Shown: positions 21,603 through 33,144 of the stretch, in pieces | Position numbering within the stretch: the first letter of the stretch is position 1 | How the letters are laid out: the number at the start of each line of letters is the position of its first letter | NCBI GenBank assembly: GCA_947462335.1 | Contig: OX381708.1 | Location: 40,489,377 to 40,553,376 of the forward strand | Origin: Harmothoe impar | Lineage: Eukaryota; Annelida; Polychaeta; Phyllodocida; Polynoidae | DNA length: 64,000 bases | Direction: 5' to 3' | The notes under the pieces: generated by a model | Database searches by the model: none | The model's input: only the letters and a program-made list of their open reading frames with translations | What the model was told of the DNA's origin: nothing | Made by a program: the position numbers and the translations under genes

Positions 21603-23313
21603 TCCAGAAATTTAGTAGAAAATTATCTTACAAATAGGAAACAGGCAACAAAAGCTAATGGCAAATTATCTGACACACTCAATATTCCCTGTGGAGTACC
21701 ACAAGGGTCTGTTCTAGGCCCCTTATTATTTATCATATATATTAATGACCTTGGTTTTCCTCTAAAAAATATGACATGTCAACATTATGCTGACGACACG
21801 GTGCTCTACTATCCCAATAACAACTTGACTCCAAATGTGGAACAAATTATTAATACTGATTTGGGTTTAGTGAACACTTGGTGCAAGGCTAATAAGCTGT
21901 CATTGAATGCTAAAAAAACCAAGGTCATGCAGCTAGGGACGATGGCAAACATCAAAACCATGGCCAGGGTCTCTTTAAAACTAGACAATGCTCTTTTAAC
22001 TAAGACACATACATATAGATATTTAGGCATCACAATAGATAGTAACCTTGATTTTAAGTCACATACAAAAGGTCTAACTAGAAATGTCAACCATAAGGTT
22101 AGACTGCTCAGAAGGGTAAGAAGGAAGATGGCTGAGAAAACCAGTGCAAAAGTACTCACCTCAATGATTTTACCAGCTATTGATTATGGAGATGTACTTT
22201 ATTGTATATCTATCATAAATTCCTTGGAAAATTTACAATATGCTTTTAATAGAGGCCTAAAAACTACTTATAATAAGGATGAATTTCATGTTGATGCATG
22301 CCTCAAAAAGTGTAGTGTAAATAAGCTTGAGGACAGGAGGAAAATGCACTTGAATACCCCTTTCATGCCCAGAACTATTTGAGGAATGCCATATATTTAC
22401 CTCATCATTTGAAGGTTGTGTAACAACTAAATAAATTTTGCTGTGATATGCTTCATATTATACACATAGGATGCTATTGCAATATGCCATTCATTACTAC
22501 TGGAAAGAACATTCTAATTTGGGTAACCATGGCGACTAGAAACCTTCTTTTCATTGATTTACATTGTGGTCACTATAAGGTCTACAATGTCATCATGAGG
22601 TCACTATGAGGTCTCATTTAGTTGGGAACAAACTATTTGGGCTTGGTAAACGTTCTTTTGTTGTTCCAAATTAATTTAGAGCTATGGAAAATAGAAGCAT
22701 ATATATCGACATTATCATTTAAATCCACAGGAAAAACTATTAAGACATATTTTTAGCACTTTTTTCACTATTTTTATCAATATTTCTGTAAATATCTGTA
22801 ATTTATCTGTCCCCTATGGCCAGACCGCGCATTGATAGGGCCTTTTAATGCCCTTTTCAAAACATTTTCTGAGGTATTTATTTGTTGTATGATCGAACCA
22901 TTAATGTCAGTATAGTATATTTGGTATCATTGAAAAGCTGATGTTATCATGCTTTGAATGCTATAAAAATCATCATAATCCGATGAACATGGGAGTCAGG
23001 ATGATGTAATACAGATAGTGCTAAAACCGCACATTTTTGGAGTTCTGGGCACGAAAGGGATACAGCAGCTTTTAATTTTGCCCTAACTGATGCTAATGTT
23101 GACAGAAGAGACATAAGAACAAGAGCCCATGATAATAAGCTTGTTAAGATAATAGGGCCAAAAAATCCCCATTATAGGAAAAGTTATGAATATAGGGTAT
23201 CCATCCTCTGGAACTCATTTGATGATGAGATAAGGGCTATTGAAGATAAGGAAAAATTCCAGAGGTGGAACAAGAAAAGGTTCAAGGACATATTGCACCC
23301 CCCAGAAAACTAA
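21603..23313 (+). pseudogene. LINE ORF2 (RT and C-terminus) split by a transposon
   Basis: From 21603 the frame runs through NYLTNRKQ, GVPQGSVLGPLLF, the catalytic YADD (21789-21800), WCKANKLSLNAKKTK and YLGITIDSNL to 22357. The 702-bp element at 22358-23059 interrupts it. The same frame resumes at 23060/23064 and ends with the SFDDEIR-like C-terminus and stop at 23311-23313. With the element and one ATAC removed, the frame is continuous, so the LINE was intact over this part when hit. The endonuclease and RT N-terminus are absent. Clade: Jockey/CR1-like. Confidence 0.8.
22358..23059. mobile_element. piggyBac-like non-autonomous transposon, ATAC duplication
   Basis: Inverted termini CCCTTTCRTGCCCAGAACT are nearly perfect, and ATAC flanks both sides (22354-22357 and 23060-23063). 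A CCCTTT end with a 4-bp TSD resembles piggyBac, but the target is ATAC rather than TTAA. The continuous LINE frame around it confirms the boundaries. It encodes nothing recognisable. Confidence 0.75.
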
Positions 23314-23889
23314 AATTGTGTCTGGCACTTTATACAAATGGTATAGGTACTCCACTCAATCTCTCATTACCTCCTCTTCTTATAAAAGATTTGTTTTTAT
23401 TTCTCGAAAATTTTGCTCTCAAGTGAACATATCATCAGTTCACCATGTTGGTATAACATCTCCAACTATATTTATTTTATTTTTATTTTTGGCAAAAAGA
23501 TCAGCCATAGGCTAACATCATCAGCCTCTTATAATACTTATCTATATATGTAACGTATATATAGAATTTTTTATAATGTAACAAGGTAATTTAAGTGTAA
23601 AATGGTCTCATCCATAAACATCTTGGATAGAGACTCCCATTATTCTCTATGAGGATGCGTAAGCATCACCACAGAGAATATATATATATATGTGTTTATA
23701 TTATTACTATATGAATCCATATGAAACATCATAATATTATTTTTCTAGTATAATGATTCCCTTAAGGGTAATTTTGTATATCCCATATGAACTACATCTC
23801 TACTGGATATGCACCTGGGTTGCAGAACGCAAACAGGGCCTGGCTCTACGTTTTTGCAAGTAAAATAAAAGAATTAACAACAACAACAA
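23314..23889. other. LINE 3' flank and AT-rich sequence
   Basis: Probably includes the LINE 3' UTR. An (ACA)n tract at 23876-23890 abuts the next minisatellite. A small palindrome GATGCGTAAGCATC lies at 23652-23665. Confidence 0.35.
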
Positions 23890-24375
23890 CTGCTGTATGT
23901 CCTGTACTGGACTCCCACCTGACACTGCTGTATGTCCTCTACTGTACTTCCACTTGACACTGCTGTATGTTCTGTACTGGCCTGCCACCTGCCACTGCTA
24001 TATGTCCCCTACTGGACTCCCACCTGACACTGCTGTATGTCCTGTACTGGACACCCACCTGACACTGCTGTATGTCCTGTACTGGACACCCACCTGACAC
24101 TGCTGTATGTCCCCTCCCAGACACCCACCTGACACTGCTGTGTGTCCTGTACTGGACACCCACCTGACACTGCTGTATGTCCTGTACTGGACTCCCACCT
24201 GACACTGCTGTATGTCCTGTACTGGACTGCCACCTGACACTGCTATATGTCCACTACTGCACTGCCACCTGACACTGCTGTATGTCCTGTACCGGACACC
24301 CACCTGACACTGCTGTATGTCCTGTACTGGACACCCACCTGACTCTGCTGTATGTCCTGTACTGGACACCCCCCC
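23890..24375. repeat. 36-bp minisatellite, block 2 (about 13 units)
   Basis: The same unit as 13910-14914, in the same orientation, with its own variants (GGACTCC, CCTCCCAG). Confidence 0.95.
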
Positions 24376-24389
24376 CCGACACTGCTGTA

Positions 24390-24645
24390 TGCCCGGTGCG
24401 CGGGCATAACGCAGCAGTTGGTCACGGTCATAACGCGGTGCGCAGACATAACGCGGCAGTTGGTCGCGGACATAACGCAGTGCGCGGACATAACGCGGCA
24501 GTTGGTCACGGTCATAATGCGGTGTGCGGACATAAAGCAGCAGTTGGTCCCGGTCAAAACGCAGTGCGCGGACATAACGCAGCAGTTGGTCACGGTCAAA
24601 ATGCGGCGCGGTCATAACGTGTTGCGCGGTCAAAACGCGGCAGAA
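24390..24645. repeat. 42-bp minisatellite
   Basis: About six units of GCAGTTGGTCACGGTCATAA plus CGCGGTGCGCGGACATAACG, directly abutting the 36-bp repeat. CpG-rich. Again a multiple of three, so frames remain open by default. Confidence 0.9.
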
Positions 24646-24649
24646 CATA

Positions 24650-25824
24650 CCTAGAGTGCTGTCTCAAAGTACCATGGAGTGAGTAGTATGCCAAGAGTAC
24701 CTCTAGGCCTTAATGCCTATGTAAGCCTATGTCGTAGAGTAGTCTCAGAGTACCATGGAGGGAGTAGTATGGTCAGAGTACCCCATGGCCTATAACCTCT
24801 ATAGGCCTATGAGGTATCTAGAGTGTGGTCTCAAAGTACCATGGAGTGAGTAGTATGCCTAGAGTACCTCTAGGCCTATAGTCTATAGCCTATCTGATGG
24901 AGTAGTCTCAGAGTACTACGGAGTAAGGAGTATGCTCAGAGTACCACCTCTAGGCCTATAACCTCTGTGGGCCAATGTGTTAAAGTAGTCTCAGAGTACC
25001 GCGAAGAAAGTATTGTGCTCAGGGTACCACCTCTAGGCCTATAACCTCTGTAGGCCTATGTGGTAGAGTAGTCTCAGAGAACCGAGCAGGAAGTAGTATG
25101 CTCAGAGTACCGCTAAGCATATAACCTCTGTAGGACTACGTGGTAGAGTTGTCTCAAAGTACCATGGAGGGAGTAGTATGCTCAGAGTACCTCTAGGCCT
25201 ATAGTCTATCTGGTAGAGTAGTCTCAGAGTACCACGGAGGAAGTAGTATGCTCAGAGTACCACCTCTAGGCCTATAACCTCTGGAGGCCTATGAGGTACC
25301 TAGAGTGCGGTCTCAAAGTACCATGGAGTGAGTAGTATGCCAAGAGTACCTCTAGGCCTTAATGCCTATGTAAGCCTATGTCGTAGAGTAGTCTCAGAGT
25401 ACCATGGAGGGAGTAGTATGGTCAGAGTACCCCATGGCCTATAACCTCTATAGGCCTATGAGGTATCTAGAGTGTGGTCTCAAAGTACCATGGAGTGAGT
25501 AGTATGCCAAGAGTACCTCTAGGCCTTAATGCCTATGTAAGCCTATGTCGTAGAGTAGTCTCAGAGTACCATGGAGGGAGTAGTATGGTCAGAGTACCCC
25601 ATGGCCTATAACCTCTATAGGCCTATGAGGTACCTAGAGTGTGGTCTCAAAGTACCATGGAGTGAGTAGTATGCCAAGAGTACCTCTAGGCCTTAATGCC
25701 TATGTAAGCCTATGTCGTAGAGTAGTCTCAGAGTACCATGTAGGGAGAAGTATGCTCAGAGTACCACCTTTAGGCCTATAACCTCTGTAGGCCTATGTGG
25801 TAGAGTAGTCTCAGAGTACCATGG
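24650..25824. repeat. 81-90-bp satellite, block 1
   Basis: About 14 units containing AGAGTACCATGGAGGGAGTA, GCTCAGAGTACC and CTAGGCCTATA. A two-unit (~167-bp) form is amplified at 25300-25720, a simple higher-order repeat. It continues at 26412-26482. Confidence 0.9.
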
Positions 25825-26411
25825 TTGATTGATTGATTGATTGATTTGTTTAACGTCCAGACGTACATCAAGTACCTCACGGGACATCTCAAGTTGGCAA
25901 GGAGTCATATGAATAGTGGTAGTCTGCCTTGCAGTAGTAGGACAGGTATTTATATGCTGCTTGCCCAATACAGCAGTGATCGGATCTATGGATGATCGAA
26001 TCTATGAAATGAATGACCGCATCTATGAAGTGAGGGAGAAAACCGCTACCGGGGCACGTCCCCTGCTCTTTTCGAAGGATAGCAAGTGTTCTTTTATTTG
26101 CCTGGTCCTACCTACCTGGGCTAGTACCATAGTAGGCAGGGTCAGACAAACCACGGCCTTTGATATCTCAGACGTGGTTCACTGAGGAGGAATCCCATGC
26201 CAGACCACCAGCAAGAAGGCCCGGGCCCGGGCATATGGGCAGCGGTTGCCAAATAGCTTACGTGACTGATCACAGCAGTAAGGCACGAGACCCCTCAAGT
26301 TTTGTCGCCTTTTACGAATCCGGTATGCCCATTGGTATTGTGGAAGGCTCCCGATGAAGTTATTCTACTCCTTCATGCCCTCATCATGAAGGTCCCCACT
26401 AACACAGGGGG
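25825..26411 (-). mobile_element. Retroposon with (TTGA)n tail and 12-bp duplication
   Basis: AGAGTACCATGG at 25813-25824 recurs at 26412-26423, flanking 587 bp that begins (TTGA)n-TTTGTTTAACGTCC. This fits a minus-strand retroposon whose 3' tail is an (ATCA)n repeat. ATCTATGGATGA words are shared with the flank of the SINE near 19866. The (TTGA)n-TTTAACGTC signature is one I associate with bivalve repeats, from memory only. The satellite also supplies the 12-mer, so the TSD length is an upper bound. Confidence 0.65.
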
Positions 26412-26482
26412 AGAGTACCATGGAGGGAGTAGTATGCTCAGAGTACCGCTAGGCCTGTAACCTCTGTAGGCCTATGTGGTAG
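26412..26482. repeat. 81-90-bp satellite, last unit of block 1
   Basis: One further unit after the retroposon insertion. Confidence 0.85.
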
Positions 26483-26745
26483 ACACTAATGCTGGCCCGG
26501 GAGCCAATGGCCCGTAGTTTTGGGTCCGGGCCAGACTAGGTCTAGGCCTAAAGTAGGCCTACATATCTAGAAACTAGATAGCTGTCATTATATTTTATAC
26601 AACAATTCATACGGATTTATCCTAATTTAATATCTATGACAACGTCGTTCTGCATCATCAATGTAAATATCAATATAAATATCAATATCAAAATCACTGT
26701 TCACATATATTGAAAGGGAGATAGACTCATTCTTTACATAATTAG

Positions 26746-28690
26746 CTATGGTGGCAGTTGATTTAAGATCCCTGTACCATCAAACAGTAAATACGGATAC
26801 TCATGTCTCCAATTTCTAATAAAGACCATACCCAGTTTTCTTTTAATTAAGACTTTGAATTCATTTTTGTCAGTGATCCATCTTATATCAGGGTCCAAAG
26901 CATTCCACCTGGATGATGCTTGATAACCAGGGCCATGAAGATAAGTTACCAATCTATGACGAGGCAACCTTATAATCGGGGCAGAGGTCGCTCTGGTCCC
27001 CATGTCAGGGAGGATATCCATTTTACCCTGGTATACTAATCTGTGACATGTCACTAACTGGAAGTAAATCCTTAAGTCTAGGGGCAACATTCTAGCCAAT
27101 TTATATAGATTTTTAACAGCACAATCCGTTGGATCTCTTATTCTAAAACACACCCTGAGGGCGGTATTACAATACACTTGCAGTTTATGAAAACAAGCTA
27201 CCGGTAGAGCAGTTAAAAATATACACCCGTAGTCAAAGTAAGGCTACAACATGGACTTGAAAATTGATAGTGCAGTTTTTGTATCTACACTCATTCTAAT
27301 GAATTTGAGCATCCATATTTTCTGACAAATACTTTTACACATTTCACTATATTGTTTTTCAAAAGTCATTTTGCAGTCCATGCTGATCCCTAGATACCTG
27401 TAGACCTCAGTGCTTTCAAGGTGAATGCCTTTTATAGTAAGGCTCAAGGGAAAGGGATCAGGGTCTCTACTAACCATCATGTGCTTCGACTTTAATGGAT
27501 TAATAGTTAGCCCGTTCGTGTTGCACCAGGTAGACACCAGGTAGGCACTTGGATAAATTTTCCAAATTGTGTAGATTCCGTATTTTATTGTGCCATGTTA
27601 TTAGCCACACTAACAGCTTTTCAGAACATATTTACTCATCCTTCTATCATAATTAGAAGTGGAGGAATTGACCAGAACAGGGAGGGTTGTGGAAGCAAGT
27701 GCCCACTATAGAAATGCACAGGGTTACCTGTGAGAGATTGGCACCACTGGAGTGGGTCTATACTATACATGTCGTTGGTGTGTGACCATGCAGCCACTAT
27801 ACCAGTTCTCTACCTATATGGATCTCTTTAGGCTGTTATATTATATTTGAGGGTGTGTGTTATACACTGTTGGAAAGCTACAATATTCCCCTTTCCATAT
27901 TGCTATAAGATATTCTTTAATTCACATAAGATTTATATGAAACACCTGTTTTACAGCTTGATGCTGTACAATGCCATCTCATGTAGGCTAGAGCAGTACT
28001 TGCAGTGCATCAATTTGGGCAGTCTAGAAAACCCCTTGGGCATCCATGTAGGAGGCTGTCGATGAGCACACACAATCTTCTGATATGTTAGGACCTGGCT
28101 GATTTGTTTTTACACATGGCTGGGTAATATTTCAATATTATCTATGGGGTAGAAAAGGACCATCACTTTTCGCAAACTGTCATTTTCCCCCTTTGCTATA
28201 AACCTATATTAAATGCCCATTATGAGATACTACTCTTCAAGGCCTTTCCAACGTGCTATTCCATAGTGTCATAGTCCTATCAGGAGCTGAACAATCTGAA
28301 AAACCCTGAACCTCATCTCAGGCAAACTCCTAAATGCAGAGCCAATTTTTGTGTATCACCCATGGCTGCACTTTGAGACCACTGCAGTGTGTATTTCAGA
28401 GTGCCTACACCAGGTCAAGATCCTGCTGTAGAGTTATGTCAATAATCTTGGTATCATAGTGCCTATATACTAACAATGTATCATCTGCATATAGAGTTAA
28501 ATGAGACTCTGTATTGAGATTTGGGAGTGTATTGACATACATAATAAACAACAAAGGACCGAGTATGGAACCCTGTGGCACGCCATGGGACAGATATTTC
28601 CAAGCAGACAAAGTATCGTTGCATACCGTACACTGTCTGCGGTGGTCCAGGTAGCTGACAAACCAATTTATGACTTTAGGGGATAAATTA
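26746..28690 (-). pseudogene. LINE ORF2 split by an 864-bp transposon
   Basis: Read on the minus strand from 28690: VINWFVSYLDHRRQ, GVPQGSILGPLLF and YADD (near 28500), reaching LQQDLDLV at 28416. The element at 27543-28406 intervenes. Then STWCNTNGL, YLGISMD and, after a stop near 27244, the C-terminal region 27177-26746 homologous to 5030-5440. The N-terminal half is absent. The frame across the insertion is continuous if one ACACCAGGT is removed. Confidence 0.8.
27543..28406. mobile_element. Non-autonomous DNA transposon with 9-bp TSD
   Basis: ACACCAGGT flanks both sides (27534-27542 and 28407-28415). The ends AGGCACT and AGTGCCT are a 7-bp inverted repeat. Nine-base duplications point to Mutator-like or Merlin elements. 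No transposase is seen in the 864 bp. Confidence 0.7.
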
Positions 28691-28949
28691 AAATGTGAAT
28701 TTTTGAATTAATAATAGTCACGGCCGTCATACACATTATAAACATGCGTTTATCTCATTTATGAAGCATGAACTCAAAATCCTGAATTGACAGATATCTT
28801 TACAATACAATTTTACCCAGGAAAAGTCATTCTTTTATATTTGAATAGTCTTTCTTTTATAGTTTCAATTGGAATAAAGAGACTTGTTTTGCACCGTCAA
28901 AATGAAGAGACTCGCATGTGTATTGCATTGTAGTGAGGCTAGTCTACAC

Positions 28950-30130
28950 TGACACATATATAGCATCAAATAGTGGTATAACGAATTATCATAATTTCAG
29001 CCCCATATCTCGGATTCTGTATCCTTTACACAAAGGAAAACAAGAGTCAAAATTATCAGATTTTCATTTTGAGGGTCGGATCGAGGGTCGGACACAGAAT
29101 GTACGAGACGAGACCGGGGCCTATATGGCTTCAAATAGTGGTATAACAAATTATCATTATTTCAGCCCCATATCTTGGAGTCATACTCCTGTGCATAAAG
29201 GAAAACAAGTTCAAGAGTCAAAATTCTTCGATTTCCATTTTGAGCGTCGGAGCGAGGGTCAGACTCAGAATGGGGGAGACCAGACCGGAGCCTATATAGA
29301 CTTATAGTTGGAAATAGTGGTTTAACAAATTGGAGCGAGGGTCGGACTTAGGATGTCCGGGACCAGACTGTGGCCTATATGGCTTCAAATAGTGGTATAA
29401 CAAATTCTTATCATTTCAACCCCATAACTTGGAGTCATGCTCCTGTGCATATAGAAAAAAACATTTCAAGAGTCAAAATTCTCTGATTTTCATTTTGGGA
29501 GTTGGAACGAGGGTCATAATCAGAATAGCGGAGACAAGACCGGGGCCTATATAGCTTCATATAGTGGTATAACAAATTCTTATCATTTCAACCCCATATC
29601 TTGGAGTCATACTCCTATACATATAGGAAAACAAATTCAAGTGTAAACATTCTCAGATTTTTATTTTGAGGGTCAGAGCGAGGGTCGGACTTAGGATGTC
29701 CGGGACCAGACTGTGGCCTATATGGCTTCAAATAGTGGTATAACAAATTCTTATCATTTCAACCCCATATCTTGGAGTCATGCTCCTGTGCATATAGAAA
29801 AACCATTTCAAGAGTCAAAATTCTCTAATTTCCATTTTGAAAGTTGGAAGGAGGGTCGGACTCAGAATGCCGGAGACCAGACCGGAGCCTATAATAGCTA
29901 TATAGGCTATATAGCTTGAAATAGTGGTACAACAAATTCTTATCATTTCAACCCCATAACTTGGAGTCGTACTCCTATACATATAGGAAAACAAATTCAA
30001 GTGTCAAAATTCTCAGATTTTTATTTTGAGGGTCGGAGCGAGGGTCGGACACAGGATGTCCGAGACCAGACTGTGGCCTATATAGCTTCAAATAGTGGTA
30101 TAACAAATTCTTATCATTTCAACCCTACTG
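28950..30130. repeat. ~170-bp satellite (7-8 units)
   Basis: Units carry CTTCAAATAGTGGTATAAC, CATTTCAACCCCATATCTTG, GGAGTCATACTCCT and GAGGGTCGGA. Spacing of TAGTGGT is 165-190 bp, with one short unit at 29314-29390. Open frames inside are incidental. Confidence 0.9.
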
Positions 30131-30205
30131 TTTATGAAGAGGGTACCACAGCAAAACAATCACCGACAGGGTGACGACAATTTCTTAGTCAAATGATTTC
30201 AAATG

Positions 30206-30624
30206 TCCCCGGGGGGGGGGGGGGGCACTTCATATATTTTGTATACACAGGTGTGCGGCTGGGAAGGGCACTTTTTGAGCAAAATCCCCCTCACCAAGGG
30301 TCTGCTTTTCACCAAAATCCCCCTCACCAAGGGTCATATTTCAGAGATTTCAACAAAATCCCCCCAGAAGGGTCACATTTTGCCCAAATTCTTTGTAACA
30401 AGGGTCACTTTTGACCAACATTCTTACACCAAGGCCGACTCCTCAGGGAAAATTGCTAAAACCTAGGCACTTTTGTCCAAAATCCCCCTCAGCAAGGGTC
30501 ACTTTTGACCAAAATCCCCCTCACCAAGGGTCACTTCTGACCAAAACCCCCCTCACCAAGGGTAAGGGTTGTCAAAGGGCCAGCCGCACACCCGTGTCAA
30601 AAAAAAAATTAGTACCCCCCGGGC
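30206..30624. mobile_element. Inverted-repeat element containing a 32-bp minisatellite
   Basis: AAATG lies at 30201-30205 and 30625-30629. The ends CCCCGGGGGG / CCCCCCGGGC and the inner GGTGTGCGGCTGG / CCAGCCGCACACC are inverted. The centre is a tandem array of TCACCAAGGGTCACTTTTGA units with CCCCC. A 9-bp flank (AAATGTCCC) is also possible, so the superfamily is open. Confidence 0.6.
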
Positions 30625-30639
30625 AAATGTCCCAAGTAA

Positions 30640-31480
30640 ACTTTTAGTTTCGGTCCGTTTCCACGGACCAATACACACCTGGGAACCAATATTCTTAGCC
30701 CTAGGACTCGGTGAATTTTATAACCAATGAATACTCGACATAATGGAGCAGTTTGGGGTGGGTGTTTGAAGGCAACACGGCAAAAAAATTGCCGAAATAT
30801 AGAAATATTTAGCGGACGAATTCCGACATTCTTTTAAATCTTTTCGCTTCCAGTCTTCCACAAGTTCCCGGTCTATAGAACGGCAATAGACACCCTAGAA
30901 TCAATGTTTCCAACGTGATTACTCTGTAAACTTCACAACCACTGAATCAGGAGATATTTGATCAGTTTAAGGGGTTCCGTTTAAGGTAGAGCTGGGGACG
31001 TAAACACGGCAAACAAAGGCCGAAACTCTGACGGAAATTTCCGAAAATGTCAACAATAAACACTTTCAGTTTCGGGTCTGAACTCGGCCCAATACACACC
31101 TGAGAATCAAGATGTTTAGCCCTAGAACTAAATGAATCTTATATCCAATAAATACCCGACCTATTCAGGGAGTCTGGGTGTGATTCCGAGGCCGGCGAGG
31201 GTGGAACATGCCAAAAGGTGAAGCAGAGCCAGAGACGGCCCTGAGGCTCAGACGAATAACATCCAATACCCGTCTTAGGGTGAAGCCACAAATTGTTGTG
31301 ATGGGACTTGGTCGGGGCAAATTGGCAGCCTGCCAACGCGCACCGAAGTTTTACTTTTTCGCCGAAATGTCAATACAAATGTGTCAAATCTGGCCAAATT
31401 GACGGAAATTCTTCCGGAATTCTTGAAACCGATTCTTCTACTACACATATTTGATGCTCTCCACCCGTTTAGAATAACTT
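30640..31480. repeat. Highly diverged ~210-430-bp tandem repeat
   Basis: TTTCGG..TC..CGG.CCAATACACACCTG with AGCCCTAG..CT..TGAAT occurs near 30648 and 31072. Weaker related segments lie near 30860 and 31250. Divergence is large. Confidence 0.5.
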
Positions 31481-32364
31481 TAGTTGAGGGAATTAACTTT
31501 TATGATCGATGAAAATCAGCGTTCCCAGCTTACTAGACAAGCGTGCACCGTGAAACTTGAAAGGTTGGCGACGTGCGCGACCCGACTTCGCAGACGCAAA
31601 ATAATCGGAATTTACCACTAAAACTTTTCCAAGTGCTCCCAAACTTTGATTGGTACTTAGATCAATATTTGTTTTCGGACTGAAGGGATATATAGGGGAC
31701 GGGGAGTGTGAGACTGCTAAAGACGACGTGACCGCCATTTTGGTTTTGGGCGGTCCGTCGTTGACAAGTCAAGATTTGGAAAACTTGTGAAAAGTAGCTC
31801 AAAAACCTCTCAATTTCGCGGGTAAGATGGACCTAAAGGAGTAGATCCATCCCACCGCTGTCATAAGTGGCCTGAAGTAATGGCCCTACAGGCTACACCC
31901 CGAGAGAAGGAAAAAGGAAAGGACACGCTGTAGAATCGTTATTTACCAAGGAATCATCTTGAAAATAGGTGTACTTACTACAGTATGCGATACCGAGACC
32001 GCCCGTCAAGCCTGCCTGTCACGGGAGCTACCCACCGGCCACACACCTCCCTTGGTCTGCTGCCAGAGTCACTGCCTCAGTTATTATCAATATTTCGCGA
32101 TAGATCTACCGGTTTATAGTCCTTATGGTAGCATTCAACCAATCCTATTGTCACATTAGTCCTTTTGTTTGAGGACGTTCGTCGTGCTGATCCCAGTCTC
32201 GATGGTGGCCATTTGGAAGGGACCGTTGAAAGTCGCGCCACCACGTGCTTCAGCTGTCAATCATTGGGAGGTAGGCGTGCCTGGCCCGGGTGGAGCTGTC
32301 ACTCAAACCAATCTGTTTGCTGGTTCCCGGCCGGTTGGTCGCAATGAGTTAAAGATCAGCGAAC
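31481..32364. other. CpG-rich unassigned sequence
   Basis: No coding frame is recognised. A GCCATTTTGG string near 31733 with CGCGGGTAAGATGG (a donor-like GTAAGA at 31821-31826) could belong to a transcribed 5' region. This is weak. Confidence 0.25.
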
Positions 32365-32500
32365 ACTGAGTGTTGCACAGCGAGACGTTACCTGCCGCGT
32401 GGCGTAGTCGTTGACTGTGCAACACTCAGAGACGCGGGAAAAGAAGGAGACCGGGTAACAGGGGTAGAGGGGGCGGAGCCGGGGGCGGGGGCGGAGCTTG
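32365..32500. promoter_or_regulatory. Inverted repeat next to GC-box cluster
   Basis: CTGAGTGTTGCACAG (32367-32381) and its exact reverse complement (about 32415-32429) are separated by ~33 bp. About 40 bp later GGGGGCGG, GGGGGCGGGGGCGG and GGGCGGAGC motifs cluster at 32467-32496, matching Sp1-type GC boxes. Whether a promoter is present cannot be told from sequence alone. Confidence 0.35.
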
Positions 32501-33010
32501 GAGATCGGGCAGGGTCTAGTCTGTACGTGCCAGACCATTCACAACAGGGCCCCATCCGATCGGTCCGCGTCGACGGGTTCAGATTAAGATGAACTAGGCA
32601 GGGTCAGGCCTTAGTCCTGATGGTGACGGTCCTGCTTCGGCCCAACTCTCGGCATCAACACAGTCACAGGGTGCATATACGAATGTCTAACCTCTAGACT
32701 AGGTCAGGCCTATGCTAGGACAGCTATTCAGTATTCCCGACGCACAACTGCTCTGACTAGCGCTAAAATACCAAATTTCGCCCATCTCTTGCCACCCCGC
32801 AACCATAGGCCACCATAGAACGCATCAATATTTTTTCTTTCTGACTTCGCCAGGCTACAATTCCTCCCTGTATCTTGCTTGGGACAAAGCGGAAATGTTC
32901 TAGGACAAGGAGAACTTGTCTTAATCCACGCACGAACTTACCTCATCTCAGCGTTTTTCCCGCACCCACTTGCACCGTGTCACAATATTGACAACTCGCA
33001 TGCAAAACCG
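32501..33010. other. No gene recognised
   Basis: GC-moderate sequence without identifiable features. Confidence 0.3.
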
Positions 33011-33039
33011 AGGTGGGGGGGGGGGGGGGGGGGGGGGGG
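33011..33039. repeat. Poly-G run of about 28-29 bases
   Basis: One of the longest homopolymers in the window. Strong G-quadruplex potential and likely length uncertainty in the assembly. Confidence 0.9.
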
Positions 33040-33144
33040 TCTCAAAGCTATGCTGGTGGCCGGCCCAGGATCGTAATCCTTGGCTGAGCCATGGCATTGG
33101 GACGGCGGCACCAGTATAGGTCAGGCCCCGACACAGTGACATTA

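Noticed and set aside
13910..24375. CRISPR array
   Set aside because: Directly adjoining 36-bp units without unique spacers, in a eukaryotic context.
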